Shown here: one piece after another, positions 17,395 to 23,671 of the stretch
Layout: each line of letters starts with the position of its first letter
How positions within the stretch are numbered: the first letter of the stretch is position 1
Assembly: GCF_001373415.1 (NCBI RefSeq)
Contig: NZ_CDSE01000009.1
Span: forward strand, 1-64,000
DNA: 64,000 bases
Source: Paenibacillus dakarensis
GTDB taxonomy: Bacteria; Bacillota; Bacilli; Paenibacillales; Paenibacillaceae
Direction: 5' to 3'
Notes under the pieces: generated by a model
Seen by the model: only the letters and a program-made list of their open reading frames with translations
The model's database searches: none
Told to the model about the DNA's origin: nothing
Program-made: the position numbers and the translations under genes

Positions 17395-17789
17395 TGGGCG
17401 CAGTTAAAACGGACATCGAAAAGGGCGCGCGAGCCTACGAAATCAAATACTGCCTCGATGACGCAGCCGGCGTCAAGGCGCTATTACGCGATCGCCACCG
17501 CATTAGTTCCGCACGATTCCGCGGCGACTACGCGGCCAGCGATATTCTCATCGATTTAAACAGCGCTATCTATAACGCCGGCCTAACGGAGCGCCAAACG
17601 GAGGCGATTGCGTGGGTGTATGGCGCCGACATTACGCAGGCAAAGGCGGCGGAGATTATGGGGGTTGCGCGTCAGAACGTAGCCGGCGCAATTGACCGGG
17701 CAGCCGAAGCGATTGCGGAAGTGTACAAGCGGTGGGAATACGGAGAGGTTAGCGTAGAATACGACGGACTTACGGAGGACAGCGAATGA
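17394..17789 (+). CDS. Sigma-70 region 4-like / ArpU-type transcriptional regulator
   Basis: 131 residues with a helix-turn-helix, LTERQTEAIAWVYGADITQAKAAEIMGVARQNVAGAIDRAAEAI (about 61-104; shown in pieces: ITQAKAAEIMGV and RQNVAGAIDRAA), matching sigma region 4 and phage late regulators of the ArpU/RinA kind. ATG overlaps the preceding TAA. Role inferred: activating a later phage transcription unit, possibly from the paired promoters just downstream or the late genes. Confidence 0.65.
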   Translation: MGAVKTDIEKGARAYEIKYCLDDAAGVKALLRDRHRISSARFRGDYAASDILIDLNSAIYNAGLTERQTEAIAWVYGADITQAKAAEIMGVARQNVAGAIDRAAEAIAEVYKRWEYGEVSVEYDGLTEDSE

Positions 17790-18052
17790 TAACGGAGAGA
17801 GACGAACATAGAGGATGGCGCATTAATCCCGCAAGTGGTGAAAGGGAGCCGGTATACTCCGATTACCCAACGGAGGGCTTCGATATGGCTCTTCTCTGTA
17901 AAGACGGTGACGTAGAGTTTTATCAAGTCGCTGATTACGCGAATAAACGGCGTATATACAGTATCTTTGTAGACGCAGAGTGGCGATTAAGTACGTCAGA
18001 CAGAAGTGAAGCAGATGCAGCCTACGAAAAGGCGAAGAGAGGAGAGCTTTAG
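17786..18052 (+). CDS. Hypothetical phage protein, 88 aa
   Basis: ATG 17786 overlaps the regulator's TGA (ATGA). Product is hydrophilic with a central aromatic stretch (MALLCKDGDVEFYQVADYAN); no family recognised. Its TAG overlaps the GTG of the next gene, so it is co-translated. Confidence 0.55.
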   Translation: MITERDEHRGWRINPASGEREPVYSDYPTEGFDMALLCKDGDVEFYQVADYANKRRIYSIFVDAEWRLSTSDRSEADAAYEKAKRGEL

Positions 18053-18651
18053 TGGGAAATGTATTCTATCAATTTCAAGGGGACTATAAACAGCAGCTCA
18101 TAGATCATGTACGACTACTCTCTTACTTGGTTAATAAGTCGAACACAACATATGCGCAGAGGATGCTCAAAGTCACAGACCTCACGGATGCATATATAGC
18201 CCAGACAGGGACGCGCCCAGAATCAGCGCAATTAGACAGACTTAGTGACTTAGTGATGTTCAGCGATCTTCGAGACAAAAATCCCCACAAATCTACGCAA
18301 GGGGAATATCCGATACTAAGTCATAAGCAACTAGACCGCCGCAGATTCGGAGGACGCGGAAACGATACTAATATGATAGGCGAAACATCGTTAGAAAAGG
18401 CGGAACATGTCGGTGTTGATGGAAGAGATTACCGCTATCCGAACAGGCGAGAGCGTACAATAGACGAATTAATTTACGTAGATGCGACCGCTAAAATACG
18501 AAACGAAGAACGAAGCCTACAATATAAAAAAGACACAGCGGCCGGAAAATTAGTGAGGTATAACTTACACGACACAAACGGAGAGTTAACAGAACCATTC
18601 GTAAAATGTCGCAGTATTAAATATCGCGCTGTTCCGGAATATTACCGTTAA
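18052..18651 (+). CDS. Hypothetical phage protein, 199 aa
   Basis: GTG start behind AGAGGAG. The product is basic, helical in its first half (QLIDHVRLLSYLVNKSN) and ends in a short beta-rich tail. An internal segment, LDRRRFGGRGNDTNM, is Arg/Gly-rich. No motif is recognised. It is the last gene of this unit and is followed by a terminator. Base composition is slightly more AT-rich than its neighbours. Confidence 0.6.
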   Translation: MGNVFYQFQGDYKQQLIDHVRLLSYLVNKSNTTYAQRMLKVTDLTDAYIAQTGTRPESAQLDRLSDLVMFSDLRDKNPHKSTQGEYPILSHKQLDRRRFGGRGNDTNMIGETSLEKAEHVGVDGRDYRYPNRRERTIDELIYVDATAKIRNEERSLQYKKDTAAGKLVRYNLHDTNGELTEPFVKCRSIKYRAVPEYYR

Positions 18652-18658
18652 ACGATTA

Positions 18659-18681
18659 GGCGCCAGAAATGGCGTCTTCTT
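18659..18681 (+). terminator. Hairpin of the recurrent GGCGCC/GGCGTC terminator family
   Basis: GGCGCC, 6-nt loop, GGCGTC followed by TTCTTTG. The stem is 6 bp with one G-U pair and the T tract is imperfect, so termination may be partial. It belongs to a sequence family reused at 20.4 and 28.4 kb. Confidence 0.55.
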
Positions 18682-18707
18682 TGCATTAGGGTAGTTAAAA
18701 TAAATGC

Positions 18708-18736
18708 TTTACATATAAATAATTACATGCTATAAT
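18708..18736 (+). promoter_or_regulatory. Sigma-A promoter with palindromic spacer, copy 1
   Basis: TTTACA (18708-18713), 17-nt spacer, TATAAT (18731-18736). The spacer holds a near-palindrome, CAT-N-TAAATAATTA-N-ATG. Copy 2 lies at 20046-20074 with almost the same sequence. It drives the 18,767-20,038 genes. Confidence 0.8.
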
Positions 18737-18766
18737 GGAAATATAAAGAAAGGGGAGGTAATCAAA

Positions 18767-19150
18767 ATGAACGTAATGACAGTGGCTTGGAAGATTGCAA
18801 GAAGAGGCGCAACAATTTTCGGAGGATCGGCTAAGGATTATTTTGCGGAAGCACTGAAACAGGCGTGGACCAATATCAAAGCCGCTAAAGCACGCGTTAC
18901 GTTCGAATTGGCTGCCGATACTCGTAAGACACGCACATGGCTGGCGCAAATCGTCGGCACGCATCCGGTTTATAAGTTAGAGCGCAAGTTTCTGAACGCA
19001 GACTATGCGAATGAAGATGGCGATAAAGTATTCCGTTTAAACAACGGATTTTACGAATACAACAACGGACGCGGCCGCGCTATTATCGAAGTGGCTAACG
19101 GTGAGTATCGCGTAGTTGAGCAGTCCGACGTATTGGCGGCGATTGCGTAA
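18767..19150 (+). CDS. Hypothetical phage protein, 127 aa
   Basis: First gene behind promoter copy 1, with GGGGAGG and ATG start. The product has a basic helical N-terminal half (FAEALKQAWTNIKAAKARVTFEL) and a C-terminal half rich in Asn/Tyr/Gly. No family recognised. Its position behind a strong regulated promoter suggests an early or control function, which is inference. Confidence 0.6.
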   Translation: MNVMTVAWKIARRGATIFGGSAKDYFAEALKQAWTNIKAAKARVTFELAADTRKTRTWLAQIVGTHPVYKLERKFLNADYANEDGDKVFRLNNGFYEYNNGRGRAIIEVANGEYRVVEQSDVLAAIA

Positions 19151-19836
19151 TGGTCCGGAAACTAATCGATATTACAGGCGAGCGCTACGGCCGCCTTACC
19201 GTTATCAAAGAAATCGAGCGCAATAGATATACACGGCGATGGCTGTGCCGCTGTGATTGCGGAAATGAAGTGCCGGTTACAATGTCTAATTTACGCAACG
19301 GCCATACAACATCCTGTGGCTGCGCTCAACGCGAGCGGACAAGCGAGGCGAATCTCGACGATATGACCGGCAAACGCTTCGGCAAACTAACGGTAATACG
19401 GCGCGGCGAGACGGATAAACAGCGCCATGTACACTGGATATGCCGCTGTGATTGCGGGGAGGAAACGAGCGTCGATGCGCTAAACTTGCGCAATGGGACA
19501 ACGAAATCATGCGGCTGTTTACGCGAAGAAAATGGCGTAGTGATGCAGACGTATAACGAAGAGAATTTGCGGATCGACGGCGTTATGACTCCGACACTTA
19601 AGCGCAAGGCCAGGCGCGATAATGAAACCGGTATTAAGGGCGTATCAATTCGGCGCAAAAAGGACGGCAGCGAAGTATATCGCGCCACTATACGCGTCAA
19701 AGGAAAGACGTACTATTTAGGCGAATATGCCACGATTGAGGCCGCGACCGCTGCACGGAGAGCTGGCGAACAGCGATATCACGCGCCATATATTGAGGCG
19801 TTAGGGGAGTGGAAAAATAACGATGACAAACGATGA
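19150..19836 (+). CDS. AP2-domain protein with two zinc-knuckle-like repeats
   Basis: Two tandem units of about 50 residues share the pattern RLTVIKE...CRCDCG...SCGC (first unit about residues 14-60, second about 78-123); each supplies five or so cysteines suited to zinc binding. The C-terminal region (GIKGVSIRRKKDGSEVYRATI, then YYLGEYATIEAATAARR) is an AP2/ERF-like DNA-binding domain. Phage AP2 proteins are often found with homing-type endonucleases. No HNH catalytic signature is visible here, so DNA binding is the safer reading. ATG overlaps the previous TAA. Confidence 0.75.
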   Translation: MVRKLIDITGERYGRLTVIKEIERNRYTRRWLCRCDCGNEVPVTMSNLRNGHTTSCGCAQRERTSEANLDDMTGKRFGKLTVIRRGETDKQRHVHWICRCDCGEETSVDALNLRNGTTKSCGCLREENGVVMQTYNEENLRIDGVMTPTLKRKARRDNETGIKGVSIRRKKDGSEVYRATIRVKGKTYYLGEYATIEAATAARRAGEQRYHAPYIEALGEWKNNDDKR

Positions 19837-20038
19837 CATAAAACGCTGGATCAACGATAATCTCGTCATGCAGGATGAGGCACGCCAGATAACGGAACAG
19901 TCGGTATCGGCGTTTAATCAGTCCGTAACGGAAGGGCGAATTATTCCGTTTGCCGAGTTTGGATCGGCGCGGAAGACACGGCTATACTTGCGTTCGGATC
20001 TCGAAGAATATCGGAAAAATAAACGTCCACAACGATAA
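19823..20038 (+). CDS. Small helix-turn-helix (excisionase-like) protein
   Basis: 71 residues; the middle, MQDEARQITEQSVSAFNQSV then GRIIPFAEFGSARKTRLYLRSDLEEY, fits the HTH_17/excisionase layout in which a recognition helix is followed by a wing ending in a Leu-x-x-x-Asp-Leu strand. It overlaps the AP2 gene by 14 bp. Could be a recombination directionality factor or a small transcriptional regulator. Confidence 0.55.
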   Translation: MTNDDIKRWINDNLVMQDEARQITEQSVSAFNQSVTEGRIIPFAEFGSARKTRLYLRSDLEEYRKNKRPQR

Positions 20039-20045
20039 ATACTAC

Positions 20046-20074
20046 TTTACATATAATTAATTACATGCTATAAT
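20046..20074 (+). promoter_or_regulatory. Sigma-A promoter with palindromic spacer, copy 2
   Basis: TTTACA (20046-20051), 17-nt spacer, TATAAT (20069-20074). The spacer contains CAT-A-TAATTAATTA-C-ATG, a 10-bp perfect palindrome with matching CAT/ATG arms, so a dimeric regulator could cover the promoter. Nearly identical to 18708-18736. Confidence 0.8.
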
Positions 20075-20154
20075 GGTATTAACAACGAGAGAGACTCGGA
20101 TTAAGCAGCGCCAACAGGCCGGATATACCGGATGAGGACGAGGAGGATATTATC

Positions 20155-20373
20155 ATGGAAGTCGTCAAAATCGAAGGCAAAACGATCACATTAATGCAGG
20201 ACCCGTATATAGACGGTCCAATCGATGAGCGTCCGATATACAAAGCGCTCGGAGTTGATGAAGAAGGCAAAGAGTGTATTGTTGTGTGGCAAGTTGTTGA
20301 TGGGTACGAAGAGATTACGGATGAGTCGAGTATGTGCGATTGGGAGAACCCTTCTGGAATTATGAAGTTTTAA
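20155..20373 (+). CDS. Hypothetical acidic phage protein, 72 aa
   Basis: Sole gene behind promoter copy 2, with ATG after GAGGAGGATATT. The product is acidic and beta-rich (IEGKTITLMQDPYIDGPIDE), followed by a terminator. A monocistronic acidic protein under a strong regulated promoter is typical of phage anti-host or inhibitor proteins, but the sequence itself shows no motif. Confidence 0.6.
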   Translation: MEVVKIEGKTITLMQDPYIDGPIDERPIYKALGVDEEGKECIVVWQVVDGYEEITDESSMCDWENPSGIMKF

Positions 20374-20392
20374 TCGAATAATAACGCAAGCG

Positions 20393-20417
20393 AGGCGCCG
20401 ATAATGGCGTCTTTTTT
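20393..20417 (+). terminator. Rho-independent terminator (GGCGCC/GGCGTC family)
   Basis: A-GGCGCC (20393-20399), loop GATAAT, GGCGTC-T, then six Ts (20412-20417). Same hairpin sequence family as 18,659 and 28,409. Confidence 0.75.
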
Positions 20418-20473
20418 CATGCTTAATCGTGCATTTTTAGGGTTTTCATGACTATATACAATGAAGAAGTAAG

Positions 20474-20520
20474 GCGCAAGGACTACGCACGTTCCGGGTA
20501 GACTCCGGACGATCCTGCGC
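20474..20520 (+). ncRNA. Folded leader upstream of the replication gene
   Basis: Outer stem GCGCA/TGCGC plus GGA/TCC with one bulge (20474-20482 with 20513-20520), inner stem TCCGG/CCGGA (20493-20497 with 20505-20509), followed by TATTTTTATTT. Shape is that of an attenuator or counter-transcribed RNA target directly before the rep-like gene. Function is inference; a plausible -10 (TATACAAT, 20455-20462) lies just upstream. Confidence 0.45.
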
Positions 20521-20547
20521 TATTTTTATTTAGCGGAGGGATGACGA

Positions 20548-21396
20548 TTGCTTAGCGCTGAACACATCGCATTTACCGGCACAGGCACCGCATACGACCC
20601 GGCAACAGGCGAAGCGCTCGTATTTGCGCCGGCTGAAACGCATAAAGTCGTTAACATTGCGCAGGCTGATGCGTATAAGGAGCGCGAACAAGCGAAGAAG
20701 AACGGCCGCGCTTCGGAATTTACGATAACGAATATGGATAATATCGACGAAGTAATCGAGCGTGTATCCGATAAACACTGCGGATATCTGCTGTATTTAC
20801 AATGCTTCGTTAATTACGACGCGATACTCGCTAATGCGGACAAGACCGCCATGAGTCGCGAAGATATACGGCGCACACTCGACGTAAGCCGACCGACAGC
20901 AACGGAGTTTATCGCGGCTATGATCGAGAATGGCGTCATGTACGAAGATGGCGGACAATATCGTATGAATCCGCGTTACCATTTCCAGGGACGCACGGAT
21001 AATACGCATATCGTCCGTTCTTTTGTTGCGAAGGTTAAGCGGCTGTACTCGGAGGTTAGCGCGAAGGATCTCGGCTTCGTATATAAGCTGCTGCCGCACG
21101 TTCATCTCGAAACGAATACGGTATGCGCGAATCCATTCGAACGCGACGTAGAGAATACGCTGCCGCTTACGAAAGAGGATATCGCGGCGCTAACGGGCGT
21201 TGACGCGAAGACGGTATACCGGAAGATGCGCGGACTTAAATTCGGGGATCAATACGTATTCGCCGAAGTCGTTTACGGGAATGCGCGCTACTACAAGGTT
21301 AATCCGTTCGTATTCTACCGCAAAGTCGGCACGCCTGACGCTACGCTGCGCGAAATGTTCTCGATAAGAAATAACTATCGGAAACGGCGTAAGTGA
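20548..21396 (+). CDS. Winged-helix replication initiator-like protein
   Basis: 282 residues. Residues about 100-150 hold a winged helix (MSREDIRRTLDVSRPTATEF), ending in YRMNPRYHFQG, a layout like RepL-type and Firmicute plasmid initiators. A second HTH lies near residues 205-235 (LTKEDIAALTGVDAKTVYRK), again followed by KVNPFVFYRK. TTG start 20548, 7 nt after GGAGGG. A folded leader precedes it and iteron-like repeats follow the stop within 11 bases, as in plasmid rep loci. A MarR-type regulator role is the alternative. Confidence 0.6.
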   Translation: MLSAEHIAFTGTGTAYDPATGEALVFAPAETHKVVNIAQADAYKEREQAKKNGRASEFTITNMDNIDEVIERVSDKHCGYLLYLQCFVNYDAILANADKTAMSREDIRRTLDVSRPTATEFIAAMIENGVMYEDGGQYRMNPRYHFQGRTDNTHIVRSFVAKVKRLYSEVSAKDLGFVYKLLPHVHLETNTVCANPFERDVENTLPLTKEDIAALTGVDAKTVYRKMRGLKFGDQYVFAEVVYGNARYYKVNPFVFYRKVGTPDATLREMFSIRNNYRKRRK

Positions 21397-21406
21397 TAGG
21401 CTAAAA

Positions 21407-21485
21407 CTATCGGGCATTTTCTTTACAAAATCGCCGATCTATCGGGCATTTTCTTTACACGAGGAAAACGGAGGAAAACGGAGGA
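21407..21485 (+). repeat. Iteron-like direct repeats (possible origin)
   Basis: A 21-base unit, CTATCGGGCATTTTCTTTACA, occurs exactly twice (21407-21427 and 21439-21459), 32 bp apart or about three helical turns, and is followed by a tandem GAGGAAAACG repeat (21461-21480). AT-rich sequence follows. Location immediately downstream of the initiator-like gene supports an origin or autoregulatory site. Confidence 0.6.
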
Positions 21486-21579
21486 TTTCGTAGGTAATCG
21501 AAGGAAACATAGTGATTTTTAGAATCGCGTTTTCAAATTATTTCTTAATCTTGTCCAATGCGAAAGGGGATACGCTATT

Positions 21580-21756
21580 ATGGCGCAAAGATACGGTATT
21601 CAGATTACGGATGTTAACGGAGAGAATTACGTTTTGTTGGCGCAAGGTAAAGAGCGGTATCAAACGTTTAGTAGCTACGCAAAGGCTGACGATTATAATT
21701 ACGAGTTTGAAGACGGATTGCCTGACGGAGTAAATAGCGCAGTAATAGCGCTGTAG
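21580..21756 (+). CDS. Small phage protein, 58 aa
   Basis: ATG 21580 behind GAAAGGGGA; the product starts MAQRYGIQITDVNG and ends GVNSAVIAL. It is acidic, beta-rich and uses phage-like codons. A 73-residue frame overlapping it on the same strand is a shadow. Function unknown. Confidence 0.5.
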   Translation: MAQRYGIQITDVNGENYVLLAQGKERYQTFSSYAKADDYNYEFEDGLPDGVNSAVIAL

Positions 21757-22077
21757 ATCGGACGAAAAGCACGTCCGACACTTCCGCCGCCTTCGGCGAC
21801 GTCGTGTACTATATATTTTTGGCGCGTATTCTTTTAAGGTTAAAGATTCGCGGTCTAAATAATATAAGGTTCTGGACGGCAGCGCCGGACAGATGGACGA
21901 GGCGGTTTTCCTCGGACAAGCCTTTAAGGTTTAACATGAAGCATACTCAAAGAAGTATCTCATGTAGGCAAAACCCAAACCTTATTTATAACGCTAACAT
22001 TAACGTTATCACTTGCGCGAGTAAGGAGCGTTTACCTGGCGCTCTTTACTACGCTGAATAAACGGAGGGATTGCGCT
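21757..22077. other. Inverted-repeat-rich noncoding region between initiator and terminase
   Basis: About 320 bases with no convincing gene. Hairpins seen: CGGACG/CGTCCG (from 21759), GCCG/CGGC, CGAGG/CCTCG (21898-21902 with 21910-21914), and a nested structure TAAGGTTT (21925-21932)/AAACCTTA (21977-21984) enclosing ACATG/CATGT and ATACT/AGTAT, then ATAACG/CGTTAT. Position just before the small terminase suits a packaging site, an origin element or a structured RNA. Confidence 0.5.
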
Positions 22078-22254
22078 ATGAAAGCGATAATTGACGGTGT
22101 ACTAATCGAAGGAACACCGCAGGAGATTGCGTATTATGTTCTTAGACCGCAACACTCGGATTCACAATATAAAGGCGTTAACATCACGCAAGGTATAAGG
22201 AACGAAAGAGATCGACGCATTGCAGAACTAGCGTTTGGTGGGTCGCAGATTTAA
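22078..22254 (+). CDS. Small phage protein, 58 aa
   Basis: ATG 22078 behind CGGAGGG. The product (MKAIIDGVLIEGTPQEIAYY at its start) is mixed alpha/beta with a charged C-terminal helix (GIRNERDRRIAELAF). It ends directly before the small terminase gene. Short proteins beginning with an IIDGVLIEGTPEEI-like segment occur near terminase genes in Firmicute phages; function unknown. Confidence 0.55.
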   Translation: MKAIIDGVLIEGTPQEIAYYVLRPQHSDSQYKGVNITQGIRNERDRRIAELAFGGSQI

Positions 22255-22275
22255 CGGAGGGAGGTGTGCGTTAAT

Positions 22276-22656
22276 ATGGCGAATATTACAGCGGAACAAT
22301 ACGTAGCTATCGAATGGTTATCGCAGCCAAAGAAAGGCGGAAAGACATTCGAAGAGATTGCGGCAATATGTGGTATTCATGTTAATACGCTTAAACAGTG
22401 GCGCAAGGATGCCGCATTTGATCGCGAGTTGAAACGCGCAATTATACGGAATAACAGCGATAAGTTGCCGGAGCTAGTCGAATCACTTGCGGATATTGCT
22501 ATACGCGATGGAAACGCAGCTATGGCGAAGTTAGCGCTACAAGTTAACGATATGCTTACGGATCGCGTAGAGGTTGACGCTAAGAATGCGGAAGGCACCG
22601 ATTTAGAGGCGCTTAAGTTGCGTATACAGGCGTTGAAAGGGACTGCGGACAGTTGA
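22276..22656 (+). CDS. terS: Terminase small subunit
   Basis: Recognises phage DNA for packaging. Residues about 18-45 form an HTH (GKTFEEIAAICGIHVNTLKQWRKD), followed by a helical region (PELVESLADIAI), typical of TerS oligomerisation helices, and a C-terminal LEALKLRIQALKG that may contact TerL. ATG 22276 chosen over GTG 22264 because the GGAGG sites leave only about 2 nt before GTG. TerL is separated from it by a leftward resolvase gene. Confidence 0.75.
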   Translation: MANITAEQYVAIEWLSQPKKGGKTFEEIAAICGIHVNTLKQWRKDAAFDRELKRAIIRNNSDKLPELVESLADIAIRDGNAAMAKLALQVNDMLTDRVEVDAKNAEGTDLEALKLRIQALKGTADS

Positions 22657-22760
22657 CGTTTATTTCGCGTATATAATAGTAGCGATTTATTTGCGGATGT
22701 GTCCGAAGGTGTCCGATTCACCTGCCGCAAGCCTCTGGCGGACAGCCCCTCCGAAATTTT

Positions 22761-23321
22761 TCAGAGAGGCGTTTTCCGCCGATTTACCTCGCGAATTAGC
22801 GTAGATTTGCTGATTCCGGTCATTGCGGCTACTTCGTTATAGGAATGCGCGTCTAAAAGCGCTATTGCGTGATCCATTTGTTTCTTCGTATAAGCACGCG
22901 GACGGCCTTCGGTGAATCCGTCTTTCTGGCGCGCAATCGCCTTGCCTTCCTGCGTACGTTCTACGATTAGATCGCGTTCAAATTCAGCGAATGCGCTGAA
23001 TATCGTGAGGATTAGGCGTCCAGTTACGGTGTTTTCGATAACGCCCATATTGAGTACGTTAATCTTAACGCCGCGTTCGTACAGCTCCTTAACGGTGGTA
23101 ATCGCGTCAACAGTCGAACGGGCAAAGCGGTCAACCTTCGTTACGATTAGCGTATCGCCCGATTGCAAAACGGAGAGCAGCTTCGTAAACTCTGGCCGAT
23201 CCTTTTTCGTGCCCGTATGCTTCTCCGCGTATATTATTTCGGCACCGTTCTCTTTAAGCTGCGCAATCTGTGCGCTTAAATCCTGTCCTAACGTTGATAC
23301 GCGAGCATAGCCGTAAATCAT
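22761..23321 (-). CDS. Small serine recombinase (resolvase/invertase family)
   Basis: 186 residues. Catalytic N-terminal domain: YGYARVST (nucleophile Ser), [12 protein letters not shown], and VDRFARS with the catalytic Arg. The long E helix ends in [13 protein letters not shown], and the C-terminus is an HTH ([20 protein letters not shown]). Start is ATG 23321 behind GAAAGGGG; the longer upstream frame overlaps its promoter. The gene sits backwards between terS and terL, with its own strong promoter and repeats that look like recombinase subsites. Possible roles: multimer resolution of a plasmid-like form, or inversion. Confidence 0.88.
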   Translation of the reverse strand: MIYGYARVSTLGQDLSAQIAQLKENGAEIIYAEKHTGTKKDRPEFTKLLSVLQSGDTLIVTKVDRFARSTVDAITTVKELYERGVKINVLNMGVIENTVTGRLILTIFSAFAEFERDLIVERTQEGKAIARQKDGFTEGRPRAYTKKQMDHAIALLDAHSYNEVAAMTGISKSTLIREVNRRKTPL

Positions 23322-23375
23322 GCGAACTACCCCTTTCGATTGTGACACTAAGTTTTGACACCGTTTCATACCTTG

Positions 23376-23404
23376 ATAATACGCTATCTCTTTTGCGGTG
23401 TCAA
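23376..23404 (-). promoter_or_regulatory. Leftward promoter of the resolvase gene, embedded in repeats
   Basis: Minus strand TTGACA (23404-23399), 17-nt spacer, TATTAT (23381-23376). The -35 overlaps CGGTGTC (23396-23402), whose inverse GACACCG occurs at 23357-23363 and 23419-23425; ATACCTT is also repeated near 23369 and 23404. The pattern suggests autoregulation by recombinase binding or a res-type site. Confidence 0.7.
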
Positions 23405-23425
23405 TACCTTCAAGATACGACACCG

Positions 23426-23671
23426 ACGGTTGACTACGATAGTACGAACGCGGCATGGGGCGGGGGTACCTTACGAAAAGTTAGCGAATCAGGCGCCAGA
23501 GAAATCCGCGTATCAAAAATAACGTTTGACTTTTCGGAGTCCGACGCAAGCACGTATGCCCTACGCCAAATCTCACCGTTGATTTAGGCGTTTTCGCCGT
23601 GCGGAAGTATAAACGCTCATCCAACGCAAAATAACGCAAAGTCAACGCTCAGATTTAGCGGAAGGGAGGCG
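23426..23671. other. Intergenic region before the large terminase
   Basis: Together with the resolvase promoter area this is a gap of about 350 bases between 23,321 and 23,672. Apart from the repeats described for the promoter and the AGGGAGGCG ribosome binding site of terL (23663-23671) I see no gene. A short GATTTAGGCG.. / GATTTAGCGG motif recurs at about 23582 and 23654. The rightward promoter for the late genes may lie here, but no clear hexamers are seen. Confidence 0.35.

Noticed and set aside
21407..21480. CRISPR-like array
   Set aside because: Only two 21-bp units with an 11-bp gap and then unrelated 10-bp tandem repeats; no spacers of uniform length and no cas genes.
21804..22061. 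85-codon open frame in the noncoding hinge
   Set aside because: No ribosome binding site, odd amino-acid composition, and it runs across the nested inverted repeats; more likely a chance frame.
23322..23456. Longer resolvase start (45 extra residues)
   Set aside because: It would translate through the gene's own promoter and repeats, and YGYARVST normally lies at the extreme N-terminus.
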